Position numbers and translations under genes: made by a program | Shown: piece after piece, positions 1 through 5,203 of the stretch | Layout of the letters: each line of letters starts with the position of its first letter | How positions within the stretch are numbered: position 1 is the first letter of the stretch | Assembly: GCA_026645635.1 (NCBI GenBank) | Contig: JAPKMV010000298.1 | Location: 1 to 5,298 of the forward strand | Direction of reading: 5' to 3' | Source: Caldilineaceae bacterium | GTDB lineage: Bacteria; Chloroflexota; Anaerolineae; Caldilineales; Caldilineaceae | Length of the DNA: 5,298 nucleotides | Notes under the pieces: generated by a model | Seen by the model: only the letters and a program-made list of their open reading frames with translations | Told to the model about the DNA's origin: nothing | Databases searched by the model: none

Positions 1-53
1 TTTCCACAAAAGACGCGAGTTTTGCCTACCTTTTTTCAGTGGAGTCATGCATA
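1..53. other. Upstream leader, no supported gene or promoter
   Basis: These bases precede the repeat-flanked element. All three forward frames are open at the window edge and close soon after (the first-frame stop is at 52-54), so the tail of an upstream gene cannot be excluded or supported. A run of six T at 31-36 has no convincing stem before it. No -35/-10 pair with normal spacing was found. In related operons a moxR or DUF58 gene often lies upstream, but nothing here shows it. Confidence 0.4.
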
Positions 54-61
54 GAAAGGAA
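54..61. repeat. Left copy of 8-bp flanking direct repeat (putative target-site duplication)
   Basis: GAAAGGAA occurs here and again at 203-210, exactly abutting the two ends of an inverted-repeat-bounded segment at 62-202. Exact direct repeats at both outer ends are what a transposase-generated target duplication leaves. The right copy is the batA Shine-Dalgarno sequence, so this left copy is a stranded duplicate of it. Confidence 0.6.
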
Positions 62-202
62 GTAACCGTTCAGCCAGTCGGAATAGGACGCGGATGACGC
101 GGATTCGGCAGATATTCGCGGATCAGATCAGCGCAAATCCGCCCAATCCGCGTCATCCGCGTTCTATTCTGAGCCGCATCAGGACATGACCTGAACAGTT
201 AC
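62..202. mobile_element. 141-bp MITE-like element, possibly IS66-derived
   Basis: The segment starts with GTAACCGTTCAG (62-73) and ends with CTGAACAGTTAC (191-202). These are inverted repeats matching at 11 of 12 positions, and they are bounded by the exact 8-bp direct repeat GAAAGGAA. No open reading frame of useful size lies inside, so it would depend on a transposase elsewhere. Termini beginning GTAA plus 8-bp target duplications are known hallmarks of the IS66 family; assigning it there is inference. A second inverted repeat (81-105 with 145-169) is nested inside, with 7 bases on the left and 21 on the right separating it from the terminal repeats. The element sits immediately before the batA ribosome-binding site. 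Confidence 0.6.
81..169. repeat. Nested 25-bp inverted repeat, long hairpin
   Basis: Bases 81-105 and 145-169 are reverse complements at 24 of 25 positions; the arms contain the core CGCGGATGACGCGG. The 39-base interior holds a second small inverted pair, GCGGAT at 118-123 and ATCCGC at 137-142. Each arm carries two copies of an ATCCGCG-type word. Similar ATCCGCGTCATCCGCG strings are common as dispersed intergenic repeats in environmental bacterial genomes, from memory. As RNA this would form a very stable stem in the batA leader if transcription starts upstream. Confidence 0.8.
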
Positions 203-210
203 GAAAGGAA
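203..210 (+). promoter_or_regulatory. batA ribosome-binding site, within the right direct-repeat copy
   Basis: AAAGGA at 204-209 lies 9 bases before the batA ATG at 219 and is the only plausible Shine-Dalgarno sequence there. It belongs to the GAAAGGAA word duplicated at 54-61. If 62-202 is an insertion, the target was this ribosome-binding site and the duplication restored it, so batA kept its translation signal. Confidence 0.65.
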
Positions 211-218
211 TCAAGCTG

Positions 219-1226
219 ATGGACTTCCAATTTGCCTCACCCTGGTTGTTGACACTTTTGCTGCTTGTCCCGGCCATCTTGTGGTGGCAGCGGCGGGGCA
301 ACCTGCGCCAGCGGCCTGCGGGTCTGCGCTTCGCCAGCCTGGACGCCGCCCAGATGAGCGGACGCACGTGGCGCATGCGCCTGCGCCCCGTGCAGAACAT
401 CCTGCGCATGGCCGCGCTGGCGCTGCTCGTGCTCGGCCTGGCGCGCCCGCAGAGCGTGCAGGCGCGCGAGGTCATCCACGGCGAGGGCGTGGACATCGCC
501 CTCGCGCTGGACATTTCGGGCAGCATGGCCTCGCTCGACTTCCAGCCGCAGAACCGCCTGGAGGCGGCCAAGGCTGTGATCAGCGACTTTGTCGCCGAAC
601 GGCCCTACGACCAGATCGGCCTGGTGCTCTTCGCCAGCAACGCCTTCAACCAAAGCCCGCTGACCGTGGACCACAACGTCCTTGACCGCATGCTGGGGCA
701 GACGAAACTGGCCACCGAACTGGGCATCGAAGACGGCACGGCGATCGGCATGGGGCTGGCCAACGCCGCCAACATGGTGGCGGACGCCGACGCCAAGAGC
801 AAGGTGGTGATTCTGCTCACCGACGGCGTCAACAACGCCGGCCAGATCGACCCGCTCACCGCCGCCGACGCGGCCAAGACGCTGGGCATCAAGGTCTACA
901 CCATCGGCATGGGCAAGACCGGCCAGGTGCCGGTGCCCGCGCAGGACATGTTCGGGCGCGAGCAGATCGTCATGCAGGAGAGTTCGCTCGACGAGGCCAC
1001 GCTGCAAGGCATCGCCGACAAGACCGGCGGGCGCTACTACCGGGCCGAAGATATCGACGGGCTGCGCAAGATCTACGACGAGATCAACGCCCTGGAGAAG
1101 AGCGAGATCGAGATTCAGACCTTCGCCAGCTATCAGGAACTGGCGGGCTGGCTGCTGGCGCCGGGGCTGCTGCTGCTCTTGGGCGAGCTTTTCCTGCGCC
1201 AGACGCTGTTCAGGACGATTCCGTAG
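219..1226 (+). CDS. batA: BatA, membrane-anchored von Willebrand factor A domain protein
   Basis: A 335-residue protein of the BatA/BatB family. A hydrophobic segment lies at about residues 9-24 and a second at 61-76, followed by the conserved ARPQ junction. The VWA domain spans about 90-290. Its metal-ion-dependent adhesion site looks intact: DISGS at 98-102, Thr174 in EDGTAIG, and Asp202 in LLTDG. A last hydrophobic helix lies at about 310-326. The loop between the first two helices is rich in Arg (WQRRGNLRQR and following), and the C-terminal tail is basic. By the positive-inside rule both face the cytoplasm and the VWA domain faces outside. VWA domains bind partner proteins through a divalent metal; no enzyme activity is expected. 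The ATG at 219 has an AAAGGA site 9 bases upstream and gives the usual short N-terminus. It is the first gene of the visible operon and is paralogous to batB. The proposed aerotolerance role is a family label, not shown here. Confidence 0.93.
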   Translation: MDFQFASPWLLTLLLLVPAILWWQRRGNLRQRPAGLRFASLDAAQMSGRTWRMRLRPVQNILRMAALALLVLGLARPQSVQAREVIHGEGVDIALALDISGSMASLDFQPQNRLEAAKAVISDFVAERPYDQIGLVLFASNAFNQSPLTVDHNVLDRMLGQTKLATELGIEDGTAIGMGLANAANMVADADAKSKVVILLTDGVNNAGQIDPLTAADAAKTLGIKVYTIGMGKTGQVPVPAQDMFGREQIVMQESSLDEATLQGIADKTGGRYYRAEDIDGLRKIYDEINALEKSEIEIQTFASYQELAGWLLAPGLLLLLGELFLRQTLFRTIP

Positions 1227-1241
1227 GGGCAAGCAGAACAT

Positions 1242-1305
1242 CAATCTCTCAATCTCATAATCTCGTAATCGCAACGAGATTGAGAGATTGAGAGATTATG
1301 AGATT
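1242..1305. repeat. Eight phased octamers between batA and batB
   Basis: Sixteen bases after the batA stop begins an array of eight consecutive 8-bp units. Three YAATCTCN units occupy 1242-1265 and one divergent unit 1266-1273. Four NNGAGATT units in inverted sense follow at 1274-1305. The two halves are reverse complements, so the array is both tandem and palindromic. It fills most of the gap and stops just before the batB ribosome-binding site. Confidence 0.85.
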
Positions 1306-1309
1306 TTTT
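1243..1309 (+). promoter_or_regulatory. Candidate intercistronic hairpin with T-run (attenuator, weak terminator or mRNA stabiliser)
   Basis: Bases 1243-1266 can pair with 1274-1297 around a 7-base loop (1267-1273). There are 22 Watson-Crick pairs, one G-U pair (1258 with 1282) and one mismatch (1257 with 1283). Six T follow at 1304-1309, but they begin 6 bases after the stem and the stem is AT-rich, so it is not a classical intrinsic terminator. Partial termination would lower batB-batD relative to batA. RNA stabilisation, or no function, is equally possible. Confidence 0.3.
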
Positions 1310-1313
1310 CGGT

Positions 1314-1320
1314 GGGGGGA
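1314..1320 (+). promoter_or_regulatory. batB ribosome-binding site that decides the start
   Basis: GGGGGGA ends 6 bases before the ATG at 1327. It supports that start over an in-frame TTG at 1288, which lies inside the octamer array and would only add repeat-encoded residues. Confidence 0.7.
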
Positions 1321-1326
1321 TTGATC

Positions 1327-2364
1327 ATGACCTTTGCACAACCACAGTACTTATACGCAATCATCATCGTGCTGCCGCTGGTCGGGCTGTTTCTGGCCTG
1401 GGCGGCGCGGCGGCGCCAGGCTGCGCTGCGCCGGCTGGGCAACCCGGCCCTGATCGAACGGCTGGGCGCGCAGGTGAATCGGCCGGGCCGCCGCTGGCAA
1501 ACCGCGCTGTGGCTGGCTGCGGTCACGCTGCTGCTGGTCGCGCTAGCGCGGCCACAGTGGGGCGCCGAAACGCAGGAAGTGGAGCGCAAGGGCGTCCAGG
1601 TGATGGTGGCGCTCGACGTGTCCAACAGTATGTTGGCACAGGATGTCAAGCCGAATCGCCTGGAGCGCGCCAAGCTGGAAATCGCCGACCTGATGCGCAA
1701 GCTGGGCGGCGATGAAGTGGGCCTGGTGCTCTTCGCCGGCGCCAGCTTCATCCAGTTCCCGCTCACCTCGGACTATGCCACAGCGCAGAGCTTCCTCGAC
1801 GATGCGCGGCCCAGCGTCATTTCCAAGCCGGGCACCGACATCGGCGACGCGGTGCGCACCGCGCTGCGGGGTTTCGACGACAAGAGCAACAGCCAGCGCG
1901 TGATCCTGCTGATCACCGACGGCGAGGGCCACGATCCCAACTCGCTCGATGTGGTCAAACAGGCGGCAGAGGATGGCGTGATCTTCTACACCATCGGCTT
2001 CGGTTCCCCAGAAGGGGTGCCGGTGCCGCTGCTCGACAACGCGGGCAACGTGGTCGGCTATAAGCAGGATGCGGCCGGCGAGACGGTTCTGACAAGACTG
2101 GACGAGACCACCTTGCAGGAAGTGGCCCGCATCGGCGGCGGCCAGTACTACCGGGCCACGGCCGCCGGCGCCGAACTGGATAGCCTGCTGGCAGAACTCA
2201 ACCGGCTGCAAAAGGGTGAGATCGGCACACAGATGGAGACGCGGCAGATTGAGCGTTTCCAGATACCGCTGGCGTTGGCGCTACTGGCGTTGGTGATTTC
2301 GTTTTTGATCCCGGATCGGCTGGCGCCCCAGCGGCGGTCGCTCGCTGTTGGCCAGGCAATTTGA
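1327..2364 (+). CDS. batB: BatB, membrane-anchored von Willebrand factor A domain protein
   Basis: A 345-residue paralogue of the upstream BatA. The N-terminus MTFAQPQYLY is typical of the family (an F-A-x-P-x-x-L start) and leads into a hydrophobic helix at about 8-25. A basic stretch (AARRRQAALRR) and a second helix at about 59-74 follow, ending in the ARPQWG junction. The VWA domain covers about 90-295. Its metal site looks intact: DVSNS at 97-101, Thr170 in KPGTDIG, and Asp198 in LITDGEG. A final helix at about 311-328 is followed by a basic tail. By charge distribution the VWA domain lies outside the membrane. The ATG at 1327 is preferred for its GGGGGGA site and family-like N-terminus. 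The stop codon overlaps the beginning of the CGCAGAG repeat that separates it from batC, so the last few residues could be repeat-influenced. It probably pairs with BatA or BatC in a membrane complex; this is inference from the conserved gene order. Confidence 0.93.
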   Translation: MTFAQPQYLYAIIIVLPLVGLFLAWAARRRQAALRRLGNPALIERLGAQVNRPGRRWQTALWLAAVTLLLVALARPQWGAETQEVERKGVQVMVALDVSNSMLAQDVKPNRLERAKLEIADLMRKLGGDEVGLVLFAGASFIQFPLTSDYATAQSFLDDARPSVISKPGTDIGDAVRTALRGFDDKSNSQRVILLITDGEGHDPNSLDVVKQAAEDGVIFYTIGFGSPEGVPVPLLDNAGNVVGYKQDAAGETVLTRLDETTLQEVARIGGGQYYRATAAGAELDSLLAELNRLQKGEIGTQMETRQIERFQIPLALALLALVISFLIPDRLAPQRRSLAVGQAI

Positions 2365-2389
2365 CGCAGAGTCGCAGAGGGACGCAGAG
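2364..2389. repeat. Three CGCAGAG-type units between batB and batC
   Basis: ACGCAGAG (2364-2371), TCGCAGAG (2372-2379) and ACGCAGAG (2382-2389) form a short array with a 2-base slip before the third unit. It starts in the last base of the batB stop codon and runs into the batC ribosome-binding site. Similar CGCAGAG strings are seen as dispersed intergenic repeats in several environmental genomes, from memory. Confidence 0.75.
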
Positions 2390-2392
2390 GAG
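2387..2392 (+). promoter_or_regulatory. batC ribosome-binding site, partly made of repeat DNA
   Basis: GAGGAG lies 7 bases before the ATG at 2400. Its first three bases are the last three of the third CGCAGAG unit. This supports ATG 2400 over the in-frame TTG at 2361, which would encode a repeat-derived arginine-rich leader in front of an otherwise normal lipoprotein signal. Confidence 0.75.
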
Positions 2393-2399
2393 ATTTGAG

Positions 2400-3341
2400 A
2401 TGAAGCAGATAAAGCAAACGATGGCGATGTTGCTCTTTGCCGGTCTGGCGCTGAGCGCCTGTGGCAGCAACGGCCAGGTGGAGCAGCTCAACCAGCAGGG
2501 CAACGCGGCCTTTGCCAACCAGGATTACGCCGCGGCGACGACGGCTTATACGCAGGCGCTGACGGAAGACCCGGCGCAGGCTGCGGTGGCCTATAACCTG
2601 GCCAACACCCATTATCGGCAGGAAGAATACGAGCAGGCGCAGGCGGCTATGCAGGCAGCGCTGCCCCAGGCCGATGCAGAATTGACGGCAAAGGGCCATT
2701 ACAACATCGGCAACGCGCTCTACAGCAGCGAGCAGTATGAGGGTGCGGTGGAAGCCTATAAAGAGGCGCTGCGCATCGACCCGGCTGATGCCGACGCCAA
2801 GCACAACCTGGAACTTGCGCTGAGCAAATTGCAGCAACAGCAGGATCAGCAGAACCAGGATCAGCAGAACCAGGAGCAACAGAGCCAGGATCAGCAGAGC
2901 CAGGATCAACAGAGCCAGGATCAACAGAGCCAGGATCAACAGAGCCAGGAGCAGCAGAACCAGGATCAACAGAACCAGGATCAACAGAACCAGGATCAAC
3001 AGAACCAGGATCAACAGAACCAGGATCAACAGAACCAGGATCAACAGAACCAGGATCAGCAGAGCCAGGATCAGCAGAACCAGGATCAGCAGAACCAGGA
3101 TCAGCAGAACCAGGATCAGCAGAACCAGGATCAGCAACAGCCCGGACAGGCTGGCGGGACTGGCGAGGAGCAGCCGGCTGACCCGAACGCACAGCCCGGC
3201 CCGGCAGTCCGCATCGATGGCTTGACCGAGCAGCAGGCGCGCCAGATGCTGGTCGCCGCCGCTCAGGGCACCAAGACCTTGCAGGAATATCTCCAGCAGG
3301 TCTACGTCTTCCCCAGCGGCGCGGTGGAAAAGGATTGGTAG
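2400..3341 (+). CDS. batC: BatC, TPR lipoprotein with Gln/Asn-rich pentapeptide repeat linker
   Basis: A 313-residue protein. Residues 1-20 form a lipoprotein signal peptide with two Lys, a hydrophobic core and the lipobox LSAC (Cys21), so the mature protein should be lipid-anchored outside the cytoplasmic membrane. Residues 26-131 hold about three tetratricopeptide repeats; good examples are GNAAFANQDYAAATTAYTQA (34-53) and the stretch at 98-128 ending in ALRIDP. Residues 152-246 are 19 consecutive pentapeptides of the form (N/S)-Q-(D/E)-Q-Q. A short Gly/Pro segment follows, then a conserved-looking C-terminal tail, LTEQQARQMLVAAAQGTKTL, ending in EKDW. From family knowledge, Gln-rich linkers and a KDW ending are common in BatC-like TPR proteins; the regular pentad array is unusual. 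TPRs bind peptides, presumably the VWA partners. The gap to batD is 11 bases and the batD ribosome-binding site overlaps the batC stop, which suggests coupled translation. The 5' start is set by GAGGAG and the lipobox position. Confidence 0.9.
   Translation: MKQIKQTMAMLLFAGLALSACGSNGQVEQLNQQGNAAFANQDYAAATTAYTQALTEDPAQAAVAYNLANTHYRQEEYEQAQAAMQAALPQADAELTAKGHYNIGNALYSSEQYEGAVEAYKEALRIDPADADAKHNLELALSKLQQQQDQQNQDQQNQEQQSQDQQSQDQQSQDQQSQDQQSQEQQNQDQQNQDQQNQDQQNQDQQNQDQQNQDQQNQDQQSQDQQNQDQQNQDQQNQDQQNQDQQQPGQAGGTGEEQPADPNAQPGPAVRIDGLTEQQARQMLVAAAQGTKTLQEYLQQVYVFPSGAVEKDW
2853..3137 (+). repeat. 19 tandem 15-bp units inside batC
   Basis: The consensus is ARCCAGGAKCARCAR, one pentapeptide (N/S)Q(D/E)QQ per unit, with no spacers. 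A degenerate unit precedes it at 2838-2852 (QQDQQ). Units 8-13 (2958-3047) are six identical AACCAGGATCAACAG copies, units 4-6 are identical and units 16-18 are identical. These runs point to recent slippage or unequal crossover. Because 15 is a multiple of three, copy-number change keeps the frame. Confidence 0.97.
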
Positions 3342-3345
3342 GAGG
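3340..3345 (+). promoter_or_regulatory. batD ribosome-binding site overlapping the batC stop
   Basis: A perfect AGGAGG begins in the batC TAG stop (3339-3341) and lies 7 bases before the ATG at 3353. It is the strongest Shine-Dalgarno sequence in the window and fixes the batD start over a TTG at 3335 inside batC. The overlap suggests translational coupling. Confidence 0.9.
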
Positions 3346-3352
3346 AACAACC

Positions 3353-5203
3353 ATGAACGAGAAAAGCAACCTGCCCAACCATAGCACTGTCTTTGCGCCT
3401 TTGCGCCTTTGCGTGAGCCGAGATTTGATAGCATGGCGCCTCGTCCTGCTCGCCCTGCTCGTGCTGGGCCTGGCTGCCATGCCGCTGGCCGCCACTGCGC
3501 AGAGTCCGCTCACCGCCAGCGTCGACCGCACCGCGATCACCACCGACGACACGGTGACGCTCAGCGTCGTGGTCAACAGCCAGAGTAGCGCCACGGCCAG
3601 GCCCGAATTGCCGGCGCTCGACGGCTTTGCGGTGGTCGGCACCAACATGTCCACGCAGGTCAGCATGGTCAACGGCGCCATCAGCGCCAGCGTCGCCTAC
3701 GACTATCGCCTCCAGCCCACGCGCACCGGTGACCTGACCATCGGCGCAGTGATCGCCACCATCGATGGCGTCAGCTACGCCACCAACCCGATCACCGTGC
3801 AGGTGACGCAGGGGACGGGGCGGCCTACGGGCGGCGCCAACGCGGTGCAAGTGCTGCCGCCCGGCCAGTTGGGCCAGAGTGACTACTTCGTCGAAGCGAC
3901 GGTGGACAACGCCAATCCCTACGTAGGCCAGCAGGTGCTCTATACCGTGCGCTTCTATGAAGCTGCGGACTCGCCGCTGAGGTCGTCCTTCTTTGGCGGC
4001 CAGCCAACCTACGCACCGCCCGGCTTCACCGGCTTCTGGACGCAGAACGACGGTGAGCAGAAGAACTACCGCGCCACGGCCGGCGGTCGCGTCTACAACG
4101 TATCGGAACTGCGCACGCTCCTTTTCCCGACCGCGGCGGGCGCCGTCACCATCGACCCGGCGCAGGTCGTCCTGCCCGACAGCATGTTTCAGCGCGGCGG
4201 CGCCGTGCAGTCGGAACCCGTGACGCTGGAAGTCAAGCCGCTGCCGGAAGGGGCGCCGGCCGGCTTCAACGGCGCGGTGGGCCGCTATGTGATTCAGGCC
4301 GAACTGGACAGCGCCGCCACCGACACCGACAACCCGGTGACGCTCAAAGTCACGGTCTCTGGCCAGGGCAATGTCAGCACGGCCGGCGATCCCGTGCTGC
4401 CGGCGTTGGACGGCTGGCGCGTCTTCCCCGGCAAACCGGAAGTGAAGACTGCCATCCAGGACGGGCTGCTCTACGGCCAACGCACTTATGAACATGTGCT
4501 GGCGCCGACGGCCACCGGCGACGTGGCCATCCCCGCGCTGGAGTATGTCTACTTTGACCCGACCGACGCGGCTTATCACACCGCGACCACGGAACCGTTG
4601 GCCGTGCAGGTCACGCAGGGCAAGTTGGCGCCGGCCACGGTTCCGCCTGCCGCCGGTGCACCGGATGGTGATCAGGCGGCGGCGGTGGGTGCCAGCGGAG
4701 CAGCACCGCTGGCGCTCAAGCCAATCACCGGCCCGCTGCAGATGGCCGGCGCGCCGCTGGCTGCGCAGCCCTGGTACTGGCTGCTCTGGGCGATGCCGCT
4801 GGCCGCGCTCACGGGTGGCTTTGTCTGGCAGCGCCGCCAGGTGCACCAGCAGCGCCACGCTGTGGCGATCCGCAGTTCGCGCGCCGGCAAGGCAGCCCGC
4901 AAAGCGCTGGCCCAGGCGCGCAAGACGACTGACCCGGCTGCGCAAATGACCCAGGTGCAGACACTGTTCATTGATTATCTATCCGCCAAGCTGCACCAGC
5001 CGGTGGCGGGGCTGACCCGCAACGCCCTGGCCGCCCTGCTGACGGCGCGTCGGATCGACGCTACGCTGCTTGACCGCACCCTGGGATGCCTGGACAGCGT
5101 CGAAGCGCTGCGTTTCAGCCCAACCCTGGCCGAGCCTGTCGCCGTCGCGACGCTGCTTGACACAACGGAAACCCTACTGGTCGCCCTGGATGAGGCGTTG
5201 TAG
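3353..5203 (+). CDS. batD: BatD, membrane protein with extracytoplasmic beta domains
   Basis: A 616-residue protein of the BatD/oxygen tolerance family. Residues 1-26 are an unusually long, basic pre-sequence partly encoded by an octamer array. The signal peptide core is about 27-45, with likely cleavage after ATAQ (about residue 50). Three beta-rich, Ig-like regions follow at about 52-154, 176-296 and 313-423. The first and third share the motifs LPALDG (86-91 and 349-354) and VQVTQG (149-154 and 418-423), which suggests an internal duplication. An Ala/Pro-rich linker (424-470) leads to one membrane helix at about 473-491. A basic, largely helical cytoplasmic domain (about 495-616) ends the protein, with family-like segments such as YLSAKLHQPVAGLTRNALAA. 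The start is set by the perfect AGGAGG. It closes the visible operon; the beta domains lie on the same side of the membrane as the BatA/B VWA domains and BatC TPRs, so it may scaffold them. No catalytic motif is visible. Confidence 0.9.
   Translation: MNEKSNLPNHSTVFAPLRLCVSRDLIAWRLVLLALLVLGLAAMPLAATAQSPLTASVDRTAITTDDTVTLSVVVNSQSSATARPELPALDGFAVVGTNMSTQVSMVNGAISASVAYDYRLQPTRTGDLTIGAVIATIDGVSYATNPITVQVTQGTGRPTGGANAVQVLPPGQLGQSDYFVEATVDNANPYVGQQVLYTVRFYEAADSPLRSSFFGGQPTYAPPGFTGFWTQNDGEQKNYRATAGGRVYNVSELRTLLFPTAAGAVTIDPAQVVLPDSMFQRGGAVQSEPVTLEVKPLPEGAPAGFNGAVGRYVIQAELDSAATDTDNPVTLKVTVSGQGNVSTAGDPVLPALDGWRVFPGKPEVKTAIQDGLLYGQRTYEHVLAPTATGDVAIPALEYVYFDPTDAAYHTATTEPLAVQVTQGKLAPATVPPAAGAPDGDQAAAVGASGAAPLALKPITGPLQMAGAPLAAQPWYWLLWAMPLAALTGGFVWQRRQVHQQRHAVAIRSSRAGKAARKALAQARKTTDPAAQMTQVQTLFIDYLSAKLHQPVAGLTRNALAALLTARRIDATLLDRTLGCLDSVEALRFSPTLAEPVAVATLLDTTETLLVALDEAL
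3391..3414. repeat. Three CTTTGCGY octamers inside the batD 5' end
   Basis: CTTTGCGC, CTTTGCGC and CTTTGCGT lie back to back at 3391-3414. They are read in frame as part of residues 13-21 of BatD (FAPLRLCV at 14-21). Three 8-bp units add 24 bases, so the frame is kept. The same kind of string is common as a dispersed repeat outside genes, from memory; here it forms part of the region before the signal-peptide core. Confidence 0.8.

Noticed and set aside
20..56. Promoter or terminator before batA
   Set aside because: TTGCCT at 22-27 and an ATAGAA-like box at 51-56 are too far apart, and the T-run at 31-36 has no stable stem.
237..1274. Minus-strand open frame opposite batA
   Set aside because: Composition is typical of an antisense shadow, and it starts inside the octamer array.
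1288..1326. TTG start for batB
   Set aside because: It lies inside the repeat; the ATG at 1327 has a better ribosome-binding site and a family-like N-terminus.
2361..2399. TTG start for batC
   Set aside because: It would overlap the batB stop and add an arginine-rich repeat-encoded leader before the lipoprotein signal.
2853..3137. CRISPR-like array
   Set aside because: Units are 15 bp, contiguous and without spacers, and they are translated in frame within batC.
3335..3352. TTG start for batD
   Set aside because: It lies within batC, while the ATG at 3353 has a perfect AGGAGG at good spacing.
2148..3434. Long minus-strand frame encoding a repeated Leu/Ile/Val pattern
   Set aside because: It is the antisense reading of the batC 15-bp array, whose units lack stops in that frame. 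It has no ribosome-binding site and crosses the ends of three real genes.
2647..3681. Minus-strand frame encoding repeated (V/A)DPGS
   Set aside because: Another antisense frame through the same repeat; the collagen-like look is a by-product of the 15-bp unit.
3302..4945. 547-codon minus-strand open frame opposite batD
   Set aside because: GC-rich codon bias of batD suppresses stops on the other strand; no recognisable domain, and batD is clearly the coding frame.
219..5203. A wholly new gene system
   Set aside because: All four genes fit the known Bat operon in order and domain content, with intact VWA metal-site residues; novelty is limited to the repeats and insertion structure.
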